From Marisa cornuarietis (taxonomy: Eukaryota; Mollusca; Gastropoda; Architaenioglossa; Ampullariidae): a stretch of DNA of 64,000 nucleotides. The notes below the pieces were generated by a model. That model searched no databases and was not told where the DNA came from. It saw only the letters and a program-made list of their open reading frames with translations. Below are positions 37,355 through 49,800 of this stretch, in pieces. The stretch spans positions 7,884,501 through 7,948,500 of the forward strand of contig SMMW01000575.1 of the NCBI GenBank assembly GCA_004794655.1, given 5' to 3'. Made by a program: the position numbers and the translations under genes. Position 1 is the stretch's first letter, and the number at the start of each line of letters is the position of its first letter.

Positions 37355-38443
37355 CGAACTACATCATGAATTTTTGTGAGATCCACAAGTGCACAGTCAC
37401 TCTTTTAATGAGACTGCTGTTAACAAGTGTTGTGACCAAACATCTTATTAATGTCAATAATCATCAAAGTACCCTGAAAGTAGCCGAGCTTGTGAAACTA
37501 TGCATCTCAAGTAACCTGGGGGACTGTGCATGAGGCACAACAGAGTTTTTGATGTCACGGCTGAGATACATGATAGTTAATAGTCTTTAATACATGTTGA
37601 ATAGAGTTGTGAACACTTGGTGTTGTAATGGTGGGGCGCACGACGTTTGTGTTCGCTTGCACAGTGTATGGTGCTGCGGCAGTAAACTGGTGAAATTGTC
37701 GGCGAGCGAGGTATTCAGTGACTGATCACTCGCTGCCGAGTAATGTCACAGAAGGTCGTCAAAGATTTCAAAGGGGGAGGGTTGGTAAATCTGTAAATCT
37801 GTCAACCGACACGGTGATACGAGACAAACATGTAACTTACTTGTGACTGTTTAGAAATTTCAAAGACGGGAGAGAGAAACTTACTGTTACTGTTAGATCC
37901 ATCATGCTAGAAACAACTGACTGGGCAGAAAGTGCTGTGTATTCAAGTAGTTAGCGTCTTTACGGCGTTTTTACTGCTGTGTCTTTAAACAAGCTGTGTG
38001 TTTACAGTTATGGCAGAAGGTTGTTGCGGTTGACTATAATCAGTATTAAGGTTCATACAAAGGAGCGTGTGATGATCAAAGCAGTTCCGACAATGTGAGG
38101 TGCATACGAGATTGTCGATGAATACCAAGAGATAGTGTTATGTCGATGAAAGCTTTTTTGTCAATAGCGCAAATGTTTTCTTTACATTTTTTTCGCCATT
38201 TAATATTAACAGGTTTGAATTTTTGAAAGCTCTGTCGCGCAGGAAGGACTGCCGGCTGTTCTGTTTATCTACGACATGAAAAAGGCTCGCGACGGGAATG
38301 TTTTACACACTTCCCCTCCTTTCTCTCTTGTTCACCCCAGCCCCCTACTCTCTCTTTCACACACACACATACACTGGGGTGGGGTACTCCACCTTCCGTT
38401 ACAAATTTAGGCTGTTGTGTAAACACTGCTTTGTTTGCTGGCG

Positions 38444-38519
<76 letters not shown>

Positions 38520-38820
38520 TTTGAGAATGTGTGCAGTCAGATTATGTTGATTCAGACTTGCACACTCCACACATTCCTTATTGCTAAAGGTGTGTCGCAG
38601 TTTTTAAGTCTTGGCCTGGATGTGTGTCATACAAGCAGCAGATAAGAAGCTATTAACGGTAGTCGCATTTCACTCCACACAGAGGTTATGACTGTGTTTA
38701 AGAAAGGTGTTATTATGTGTTACGGTGTCCATGACCTGAATTCTTCAGTGACAAGTCCTGTCCACGGAAGCAGACACAGTGCTGCTGTTGAACTTTAGCA
38801 GTCTACGACGGGCGGTGGTA
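37355..38820. other. Non-coding
   Basis: No gene recognised. Contains the (CA)n run at 38449-38514. Confidence 0.45.
38449..38514. repeat. (CA)n microsatellite
   Basis: About 32 CA units. Confidence 0.97.
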
Positions 38821-38823
38821 AAG

Positions 38824-39219
38824 GTGTAGCCACGCAGCACGAGTCGATTCGACCACACCCTTTGGTCACTTTATACCATGAAACTATAAATCTTCCCTAC
38901 TAATTGCTTTGCTATTGCATAAATTAAAATAAGCAAAAATTGTATTGTTTCTCACTCACACATACATAGGCGTGCACGCGCCAGTTACAAGAGAGACTGG
39001 ATGTCCAATATTATTTCTAGCTGTGTGCATTTTTCATTTGATAACAATGGCGGTTGACCTACATATATCACGTAACTAGTTCGTATTGAAACATTTTAGC
39101 TTCGTTACATACGTACAGTGCCGATCAACGAATGCATCGGTTGGTGATGATTAACTATTATGTAGTCTGTGGTCGAGTCGACTCAGACTTGTAGTCGAAT
39201 CGACCTGGCCCCGCTACAC
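38824..39219. mobile_element. Possible MITE with short inverted ends
   Basis: The left part contains gtgtagcc and, 20 bp in, gtcgattcgacc. The right part contains the inverse (gtcgaatcgacc then gctacac). The span is about 396 bp with no ORF. No target duplication is clear, so the boundaries are tentative. Confidence 0.35.
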
Positions 39220-39411
39220 TTGAGAAACAGAGAGAGAGAGAGGACCATACTGGTGTAAGCTGCAGGCCACACATGAAGCTCACGGTTATCGTATCTTGGA
39301 GATATGTCTTTGCTCTGGGTTACTTTATCCAGAGGAAATAGGAATAGGACGAAGGAGTACGGATATTATGGATATTATGGACAGGTATAATGTGACAGTA
39401 GAAAACTCGTG

Positions 39412-39412
<1 letters not shown>

Positions 39413-39467
<55 letters not shown>

Positions 39468-39469
39468 TC
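39413..39469. repeat. (GAT)n microsatellite at the LINE 3' end
   Basis: About 18 GAT units on the + strand, (ATC)n as read with the LINE. It abuts the LINE 3' terminus. Confidence 0.95.
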
Positions 39470-40080
39470 CATTTGTAATGCGCAGGTATCCATTCGGAAG
39501 AATGCTCATTGCGCAGCAAAAAAAAAAAAGTAAATAAATAGATAAACACCAGGAAAGTAAAAAATAAAGACACAAGTGTTGCTTGGTTGTTTAAGTTTAA
39601 GTCCGTCTTAAATAAACAGATGGGTCTTCAGTCTTTTTCGAAACGTGGTTGGTGAGGTGATGGTGGACAATGACGATGGCAGAGCATTCCACAGTTTAGG
39701 TGCCGCGTTTTTGAAGGCCCTGGCTCCAGTGCGCTTCTTGTTTGTGTCTTCCACTGCAGGGAGACAGAAGCGTGACTGGGAGCCAGAGCGCAGACCACGT
39801 GACGGCTGGTAAGGAGGAACTACCTCTTGTAAATATTCAGGAGCAGTTTTAAACATGCAGGACTGTGCAATCGAAAGCACTTTGTGATCAATGCGCTTTT
39901 TCACTGGGAGCCAGTGAAGGCTCTGTAGGATAGGCGTGATGTGCTCAGTGGACGACTTTGCACGGGTGACAATCCTGGCGGCTGTGTTTTGAACTCTTTG
40001 GAGTCGATCCAACTGCGTAGCAGGTATACCCCACAATGCAATATTACAGTAGTCTAATCTTGATATGATGGTAGCCACAG
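39413..40080 (-). mobile_element. 5'-truncated CR1/L2-like LINE, RT C-terminus plus tail
   Basis: The - strand ORF from 40078 to 39608 (156 codons) encodes the conserved C-terminal region after the LINE RT. Motifs are ISRLDYCNIALWGIP, LDRLQRVQNTAARIVT, HITPILQSLHWLPVKKRI and a final AFKNAAPKLWNALP then FRKRLKTHLF. The 3' UTR follows and ends with 'tgcgcattacaaatggac' directly joined to (ATC)n. This is the way CR1/L2-type elements end, with a short tandem repeat in place of poly(A). The ORF is intact over this stretch, suggesting a fairly young insertion, but everything upstream of the RT C-terminus is missing. Confidence 0.88.
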
Positions 40081-40898
40081 CAAGTGAGTCAGCATGGGCC
40101 GTAGTCTACGGATGGTGGGGAGTTGGGGGAGAAATAATTCTGGCGACCATGACGCAGAAAAATTTCCTTGAGTCCGGTTATAAGACAATTTCAATTGTAG
40201 CGAAGATTAAGAATTCTTTTCTTTTCCTTGTATAGCTCATCTCCCTTTTCATCTAAGCCCTATACTCACAAAGAGAAGATAATTACAAAAATAATTAATG
40301 TAAAAGTTATCTTTAGTGTTGTACTTTATGTCGGATGTTTAAGTTGGGACTGAAGTAATTTTCAAGAGCAGGCGTACCATTGTCCACTTTAGCTCTTTGC
40401 TCAGCAGTGCTGCTGAACCTGTTTCATCTGACACTGAACTGTGCACTGTGGCCAGTGAGATCGGAAGTACTTTATTTACTCTGCCTGAATGGAGAATTTT
40501 CCTGTCTGTGTGTCTGGGTAGCAAGAGGGGTGTAGCCTAACCTTAGCAAGAGTGCATATTGAGCCGGCGTACTCGCAGCTGTGGCTGGGGTTTGCTCCGT
40601 TCATAATATCTCTTTCTTTACGGTAAACAGCTTTACTCTGCAATGCTCAGCCATAGAAATCACGGCTGGGACGCCCATGCCTTTCTTCACGAAAGGTTAT
40701 CCTTGACAGTTCAAAAACTGGTATTTGCTGTCAATAGTACACCCAGAACAGCCCCTCATGAACACGTGTGACTACTTGTAATCGGCTTTCTTACATACAT
40801 AGAATGCACATTTTGAAAGCATTATCATGTTTTTCGTTCTGCAGGACGTAAATGAGCTAATGTAAATTTAATAACAAATCTGATCAAACATAAATTAA
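40081..40898. other. Region upstream of the fusion gene, no exon assigned
   Basis: No coding exon with a matching phase-1 donor is visible. It may hold the promoter or unseen 5' exons of the gene that starts at about 40899. Confidence 0.4.
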
Positions 40899-43800
40899 AT
40901 GCTTGCTCTTACGTACGTACGTGTGCGTGTGCGTGTGTGTGTGTGTGTTGTAGAGGTGGTTTTGACGGCATCCAAACGCAACGGTCATGCCGTGATGAGG
41001 CTGGAGCGGAAGAGGCGGGACCAGATAAACATGACGGAAGTGCATCACGTCGCGGGTGGTCCATATAAGGGCATACTGATCAACAAGGCTGCAGAGGGTA
41101 CGTCTCGATATCCCCCTCTTCGTATATCCCACGTTGGTCATAAGACATTTATTATATATAACTGATTAAAGAGTCTTCATTACTGCAGGCTTTTGACGCG
41201 CTATGTACGGAGGTAATGAAGATTTTAAAAATACCATATAACATCATAGTTTAAACATTAATGCATGAGCAGTTTTACTCCCTGTCCAGCTATTCTGGTC
41301 GCTTAACAGCCTCTTCACATGCATACATAGAAATTTCTCTAAAGAATATTAATTTAACTAAAGCAGAGGTATCAGATAATTTAGGAGAACATTTTCTTAT
41401 AATGCGCATACTTTCTCAACCGAGTTCATGAATCCACAGGAATGTCCACAGTATTTATAACTGATAAACTTGGTTTGACATTGTCATTGACATTCCTTTA
41501 TCCTTTCATCTTCGGAGGGGTATCGAGAAACTGAAGGAATGTAAGGTAAAAAGTTCCTCCAGGCAGTACAATCATAAAGAAAGAGATCTGATGATTCTAA
41601 CAACAAAATGTACAATAGCATGGATTTGACTTAATTTTTATTTTACATGAAACAGATATGGGCTCTGTGGAACCGCCCGAAGCGCGATTGGAGTTTATGA
41701 CCTACCTAAACAGACGTGACCCTGCCACGGACACCATCAAGGTCAGGATATCTGGCTCTGCTCGTTGGTGTTGGTGTTGAGGGGTTGGGGTGGGGGTGGA
41801 GAATGGACAAGTAATGATGGGAGGAGATGGAGAAGATGGAAGTTATCTCAGTCCTCATTTTTTTCACTCGTTCTTTCTGCTTCAGTATCATTTGCCGGCT
41901 TTTCCTCACATCCCTCTCATCGTGTCAAGAATTAGCTAACCAAAACAAAAAAATCCCAAAATATTAACAAAGTGTTCTTGCTACAGGACCAGTGGATTCT
42001 CAGATTCTGGTTCCGTGGGAGTGCTGACGGACTCACCAAGAAAAAGGCTTTCACTGAATATTTCCAGGAGCTGGTCAACCCCAAGGGTCTTCCCAAAAGT
42101 ATAACACAATCTCCGTTAGTCTACCAAAACGTTTAAGTTTTTAAATAAATAATTACATTGCGATTTATCAGACTTTAAATTATTTGTTTAAGTGTAACTT
42201 TCCCTTAAACATATTAATGATGCGGCTTTATGTTCGGCAGGAGTTTGCTGTAAACCGTTTATGACTGGATTGAAAAGGCACGTGATTTGTTACAGACTAC
42301 ATTGGCTTTGTGAAGAGGGCGCTGGTGCTACTCCAGAAGTCCCGTCTAATCAAGCGCGTGGAGCTGGAGGTGCAGGAACGCGACGGCTTGTTCCCCGAGG
42401 ACGAGATGCCTCATATCAGTACGTGTGTAGTTTTATTCTCTGACGATTATAGTCTAACTTTAGTACATTTGTACTTTTATACTGTTACAATGTAATCCCC
42501 CATATATTTTAATCTGTGCTTTTATTCTGTGATGATTTAATTAAGATTATCAGTTTATTAGTTCATCTGTACTTTTAAAAGTGACGATTTATAATACATC
42601 CGAGTGAGTTGTAATATGTTCATTACATTTTTAATCCTGATTAGAGCATATGTAAAGGCATGACTATGTAACTCAAGACTATTCATGGTTGTGCATCTGT
42701 AGACTTTGAAGATTATTGATGATGATTGGGTTATATTTCTGTCTGTACTTACTTGACGATTAAAGACCCCACGAGCTTCATCTTGAAATGCTTGAACATC
42801 GATTGAATGCATGTGGTGTCATTTCTTCTGCTGTGGCTGTCCTCGACTCAAACTATATTGACGTTAATTAGAAGTAACGCGATGATTACGTGATTCTGGC
42901 GTTGCTGCTGATATAGGTGATTGTTACTAGACTTAATATGACAGAGTGACACACTTAGCTTCTTGACTTTTTTTTTTAATTTTTGTTAAACACCTCGCAC
43001 AATGTTCTTTCCACGAAGCCAGTAAGAAAAACGGAGGAACTGGAGTAAGAACTACTTCACCTTCTTTTCCAGTTTGAAGTTTGGCGGTCGTGTTTGAGAG
43101 TTTTACGCTGATTGCTCTGTTTCTTTATTTCGTTCTGTTTTGCAGAGAGTTTCGTGTCGGTATTCACACCTGACTCGTACACGTACCAGTTTGTGCCAGA
43201 GGTACCTGTGAATAACAAAACGTTCCTAACTTTCAAGGTAAATGCCAGCGTGGTGACATACCCACGTATTCGTTATGAAAAACTGCTTTGCGAGTGTGTT
43301 AGTGCCTTAGAACTGCTTTACGAGTGTGTTAAAATAGGCTAGATTGTTAGAGATTGTGGGTGCAAATTATTAGCAAACATAAACATTGTTTTGGTCATAG
43401 AGTACTGGTGCATTTAAATACATTTATTATAAAGAAGTAAGTTTGCCTTTTCAGACATCATTAAAAAGAATTACGATATAAAGAATTTCTTTGTCATAAA
43501 TAAAGTACTTTGCCCCGTTTGATCCACTTAAAGGCAGTCTAGAATTGTTAGATGATAAACTACGTGTAGACAGTTTACCTTGTGTAGCTAGCTAACGCTT
43601 TCTTGGCGTGGTCGGCAGGTGAAAGCCGCAGGCGAGGCCTACCTGTCGCTCTCCGCCGTGTACGGGGACGTGGCGAGAAAGACTTTCGAGATCGTCTTTG
43701 GGGCGGACGAGAACACCAAGTCGCTCATTAGAGACGGCTCGCTGGGTCCTGTCAAGGCGGAGGCGGCGACCGTTAATCTCCTCAGTCCCACGGAATTCCG

Positions 43801-46800
43801 GTTCTTCTGGGTATCCTGGGAGGTAAGTTCTACAGCACCTTCTGTGATCTCAGTAGTAAGAAATTAGATCTTCTTCTAAATAAAAAATAATAATTGAAAA
43901 TTCGCTTCGTAGTTTTGTAACAGACTAATGATATCTTTATGTTCTCTTGACTCACCAGCAACGTTGAGCTTAATGTTATGTTGGGGAAGCAGATAGCTGA
44001 GTGGTTAGAGGGCTGGCGTCCGAACCGAGACGCGCCGGTTCGATATCTGTGTGGCGCAGCAAATTTTCCCCAGTCGACCCAGCTGCTAGAAATGGGTACC
44101 TGGCTCCATAGAGGGTTGGGGAAGGTAAGGCAGGAAGGGAGAGGAGATGGGTACTGCCCTCACGCAAGTTGTCTCCGAGAAAAGTGAGGTATCTAACACC
44201 TCGCTCCCCAGCGTCCAAGAACAGGTATAGGGTCGACCTTTACCTTTTCATGTCTCAGGTTATCCAGAAATGGTTATCCGGTGTGTTAATTTAAGCTCTG
44301 TTTTCATGTCTATAAGCACAGCAATGCAATGAAATTAAGCAGCACTGAGAATAAGACATTGATGCGTGTTTCGACTAGTTCTGTAGTCTTGTCTCAGGTT
44401 GTCTGTGGACAAAAGAGAATCTAGTAATCAACAGTGCCAGTATAGTGATTTCGCTATTTATCCAAGCTGTATTCAGCCTCTGGTCCGGTCTGTGGGTAGA
44501 ACAAGACAGAACATGAGTCAGTACTGTGAAGAATAATATTTCGCAATAAATTCAAATAAACCTGTGATTTTGTCTGGAGACTGAACACCAAAACTTAGAA
44601 ATGCAAAGAGTAATGATATACTGTGTTTAAGCTAACTCTGTGGTCTTGTTTGCGGACAGAACAATGTTGTGGAGGTTGGCCGGGGGGCCAAACACGGCCA
44701 GCAACAGTTTTTAAAATGGCGGGTACCACCCAACCGCCAGTTCAACGTCAACTGTATGGCAGTCTCCACTTCTATTGCTGGGCGTGGCGAATGGGAGTTT
44801 GCTGAAATCCTTGGTATGTACACGTGATTGTATCCTCCGTCTTCTAAGTGGACATTCATTTAATTTCTCGTCTCACTCGTTTATAAGAAAATGCACGACC
44901 TGCCGGTGCGTCGCTGCCTTCACTGGCTCTGGTTACCGCAAAACTGTTCAGATTACCATCTTGTTTTTGTCTTCTCTCGCCCACCTAATGGCACAACATT
45001 TTCTTGTTTTTTAATTTTCACATTCCAAATAACTTCCATAATAAAAGTAATTTTGTTTTACTCCCTTTTAACTCGCACAAGGTCAAAGAATCGTTTATAG
45101 TACTCAGCTTCTATGTAGGTTCACCAAGTTTTCACCCTAAATGAAAAATAAAACTCAGTATGAATTATTACGCTTTACCTAGGTATACTCAAGGCAAAAT
45201 AAAACTGTTTAGATTCTCACAAAGAGTATGATTAATATGAATCTCATCTATTTTCGTGTCTATTCATGTGCAAAAAGTTGAAGGTTATGTGGAGTGTTGT
45301 GTTTAATAAGAGAAATTACACCGTACTCTTTCGCTTGCTTCAACGAAGTCTCGTTCTCCGTCACGTGACCTTATGATTGTTTACCAAGCAAAACGAATGC
45401 AGCTGCCACCCGATTGCCGAAAAAAAAGGGGCGGAAGGAGCTCAAAAATAGTTTTCACAAGTTTCCAAATGACAGAAACTTGAGAAGAGAATAAAATTAA
45501 GGATGAAACGACTCAGATACGAAACTACAAAGCTTTGTGAGGCTAGAGACTCGGACACCTTGTGCTCAAAACATTTGGTATAAAGCTTTACGAGCACACG
45601 AACGATCGAGCGAACAGCGCGGCTTGCGCTTTGTGTCTCAGTTTCTGTGGGATAAGTTTCTACATTTTTTCAGCATTATGAAGTTGTCAAAAAAAGAATG
45701 GGATGCATCTGACAGATGATATTCAGTCGCCAAACAGGTCAGTGTCACGAATGCACCTGATGCTAGCTAAAATTGTAAACAATAAACTGCGATTCTTATT
45801 CTACCATGATCAACATTACAGTCTGTGAATGACTGCATGTACATAATAAAAAGTATTAGATTGTAGCTATATCAAACATGTGAACGACAAAAATATACAG
45901 TAACTTGTGAGAAAATAATGCATCAAGCTGCAAGTATAAAGAAAATATAGGCCTACTATTGTTCATCTGATACTTGCTACATTTTATTTTAAATTATTTA
46001 CATTTTATACAACGAAAGCTTGTTTTATTGATCTATGTCTTTGTAAGGATGGCTTCTGTTTCTAAACATGAAATCTCTAAAATGTTGAAAGGATACTTCT
46101 TACATAATGAGCATGTTAACACATGCATGCACTAATTATATTAATTCTTGTGTGCAGTATATCAGAGATAACATTAAAGAGTGTATTCATTGCTGAGTTC
46201 AGAGCAGAATTTTTCATTAATAATGTTTATTCCAGACAATGACCAACCAGTCACAATAAACTGCTAAATTGTGCATGCATGAAGGGGTGCAAACAGACCC
46301 AGATTTCCAGGTTTGTTCACCTTTGTTTTCTTCAAGATCCTCACAAACTGATTCAGAAAGATAACGGCCACTTTCTAGTTATGTTTGATGTTTACCTCTT
46401 ATATCTAAACTCAGGAAGAATAAAATTTGTAAATGATGGTTATTTAATCCTAACAAAGATATTCAAAGCCACAAATAAATGCAATGCTTGATATGTAGAT
46501 TAAAATAAACGTTTTTTTCATTATTTTATTAAGTTATTGCTTTCTAAAAGTCAATATACCTGCTTTTTATTAATAATAAAATGAAAATGTCCAGCAGATG
46601 TGACCTTATGTTGGGGACTGGACTGTGAGACAGAAAAGGCAGATGACACCGCACACACAGGAAAAGACTGGAAAAGTTCAACACTCAAAGAGCACAGGTA
46701 GAAAAACTGGTACTAATGTTCTTCAAGCAGTTGCTTTAGCCTGTGTATTATATCATGTTTAAGTAATGAGGCATTGTGTTTATTATCTAAATGTTAATTG

Positions 46801-49800
46801 ATAAATACAGAAATACATATGCATCTCAAAAGTGTTCATTTGATGCACGTTTACTGTAATCCACAGAAGTGCAAAGAATTATAAAATTATGGAAATGTCG
46901 ATACGTTGTTGAAACTGTTTTTAAATGTTTATAGAACAATCAATTAAATAATGTACATGCTACAGAAACTGAAAGATAAGAGGATAATCAATCACTCAAT
47001 AAATAATTGTCGCTTGAGCATAAAAATACACATTATCAGTTGCAGCCACACCATGAACAAAAGATTATGTACTATTTTAATGTAGAGAACATGGCTATAG
47101 GTATTCCTAACACTTCTTTTCAAACTAATAACAAATATCATTTTAAATTATAATTTAATTTCATGACATCAAAATTAAAATGATCAACTATTATATTTTA
47201 TATTTTTTCTTCTGGTAGTGTCGCATCATATTGAGGTCATTGTACATCATGTATGATTCTTCTAAGCCTTAGAGGGATAAATACAAGTATTACATATGGA
47301 TTTTAGTGTAGGAAAGGGTAAATTTTAACAGAAACAGATTTTTCACCTCTTCACTTCTCTTTTCTGCTATTTTTCAGGGGTTTCTAAGAATATCATTGCG
47401 TCTAGTTGACCTGAGGGTAATTTTAGCTTGTCATTATGGTCCAAAAGCCTATTGAATTATGTGTAGTGATGTTCATCATCATCACCAGAAGGACTGGGCA
47501 AAGAACAGCTAGTATGAGACAAGTAAGCTTCCATCTGCAACCATGTTGTGGATATCCATGAAGACCATGGTGGGTCCTACGGCAAAGGTCAGCATGATCA
47601 TCTGGAATATAGGCCCTGGATTTAAAAAAATATATATATACACTATAGCAACATGTAAACTAGACATTGGATTTTATTTCTGAAAATGACAGAATACTTT
47701 CTTCTTCTTTTGATTACTGTGCTTGCAAGATGTACACTGTAATGTGACAGTCCAATACTTCTGAAAAGAGCATCAAAAACTGTGCTACATGCTTCAATAC
47801 AGGATTACTAAAGCATATGATTCCTGAAAATATAATAAAGAACCAACAACTTCTTTGGCTTCCTCATCCTGTGTGCATATTTGTTTGTGTGTTGTGAGAG
47901 TGAGTTTGTGAATGATTATAAGGAGCATGGGATGCCTGCTAAATGTGAGCTATGCACCTCAGGTGTATCATAGGTGTTTGAGCCCACCTTCAATAGTGGG
48001 ATAAAAAAAACATTAGTCGACAACAAGCTAAATGTACTTATGAATGTATTTGTAGAAACACTCACCTATATATTATAAAGCATATTTTAAGCCAGTAAAC
48101 TCCTCTGACGGAAATTATTTTCTGGTCGCTGCAACAACACATGCAGGCAAGACTTTTCTGTTTTTCTTTCCTATCTTGTGCCATATCCATCGCACAAAGT
48201 TGCAGTAAGCCACATGTCTGTGTGTTCTGTGGAAGAAAAAAAAAGTTTTCCATGCATTACTATTAATCCATAACGAATGAAAACTACTGAGATAAATTCA
48301 GCCACATGTCTGTGTGTTCTGTGGAAGAAAAAAAAAGTTTTCCATGCATTACTATTAATCCATAACGAATGAAAACTACTGAGATAAATTCAGCCACATG
48401 TCTGTGTGTTCTGTGGAAGAAAAAAAAAGTTTTCCATGCATTACTATTAATCCATAACGAATGAAAACTACTGAGATAAATTCAGCTCCAAGTGTTCCAG
48501 AAATGATGCTTGTAAAAAAAAATGCCAGATACACTTGTTTTAGACATCAAAATGATGTGAAGTGTGTTCCATAACTGGGTTTGAATAAATATAAAAATTG
48601 AATGCTGTATAGGGAAGATTTTATTTTGCAATTCATGTCAGATACAAGCAAGTATTTTTAACATCTCATATAAAGTGTGTTCCATAACTGGGTTTGGATA
48701 AATGTGATAATTTTCATGCTGTTTAAGGAATATTTTATTGACAATTCACTTTTAAGCTTTTACTATACATAATTTTTTATGCCTCAACATTTAGTGTAAT
48801 ATTTATCTTTGAAGTGCTTTTCTTGCATTCATGCTTTTAATTTGACATTGCACAGACTAAACTGTGCCTATCAATAAAAAATGCTGGCATATCCCTTACT
48901 TGTGTGGTTCTGTGTGCATATAGTCTTCCCGCCATCTTTTTATATTAATCTGCTTTATTAGCACTATGGTGGAATCAATAACAAACCTGAAAAAAATCAA
49001 TTATAAAGTCATTACATATTCAGAGCATTTCTCTCAAAAGTCTGTAAGCATTTACATGTGGTTTGCCTGCAAAGTCGCTAAAGCGCCATTCACTTAGACT
49101 GTAAGAAATAGGTGTTGTGGAGTCAGAAGTCAGATCTCGGCTCCAACACTCATCTTTCTGAATGTCTTTCAAGGTATAACCATTGGTGGCTTTCTTGAGG
49201 TACTCCGACTTCCTCCACCTTGTGTGTGTGTATTAATTTGTGTGTTGTAAAAAAAGCACGTGCATCAGTCTGAATGTTTGTAAGTGCTTGTATATCTAAA
49301 TGTGTGGGTGTTATGCAGTGTTTTGCACCTACTTTCAGTAGTGGGAAAAGACAATAACTTGCATGCTTGTAATTACACAATATTGGAGTGGGGAAAATTA
49401 GCATCCCTAAAGTAACCAGCACAAAAATTAAACATGGGAAAAATTTAAGTATGTGAAATAAGAGTTTTTACCTTGATAGACAATTTCCAGCCATGCCTTT
49501 ATGACTGGTAATGCACATCTGGACCTCCTCTAAATAATTGTTTATTTCTAAATAGAAATGGCAACATTTCTTTTCTTCTTCTTTTTGTTGTGGCCACTCC
49601 TCACAATGCTCACAACTGCACCAGTCTGAAACTCTGATAAATAAATTCATGTACCCACACAATTAAATTGCAAACATAAATTTAAAAAGCACAGGCATAA
49701 TAGCATAAAGCAAACGCAACTGCCATATTCTCTGCATCGTTGTTATACATCTACTACACATACAGTAAGTCATTATTTAGAATATATCCCCCCCCCTAAA

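Noticed and set aside
37215..37360. CRISPR-like array
   Set aside because: The units are contiguous tandem repeats without unique spacers, in a eukaryotic context.
43985..44060. A true tRNA gene at the start of the 44.0-kb SINE
   Set aside because: It has tRNA promoter boxes but is followed by the SINE body found in other copies, and acceptor-stem pairing is not evident.
40899..44813. A complete farnesoic acid O-methyltransferase enzyme
   Set aside because: Only the Methyltransf_FA-type domain is present, and that domain has no proven methyltransferase activity. The exons continue in phase into the nucleosidase part.
47430..47620. Possible further exon on the - strand downstream of the nested gene
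   Set aside because: An acceptor-like aaatccag and an open frame with a hydrophobic stretch exist, but joining it requires the wrong frame of the preceding exon. The nested gene already ends at 48115 or 48073.
48062..48253. Antisense ORF read as a Cys-rich membrane-like peptide (ACMCCC...) over the nested gene's last exon
   Set aside because: It is the wrong frame of the P2X7-ICD last exon. The family motif RHVAYCNFVRW is in another frame.
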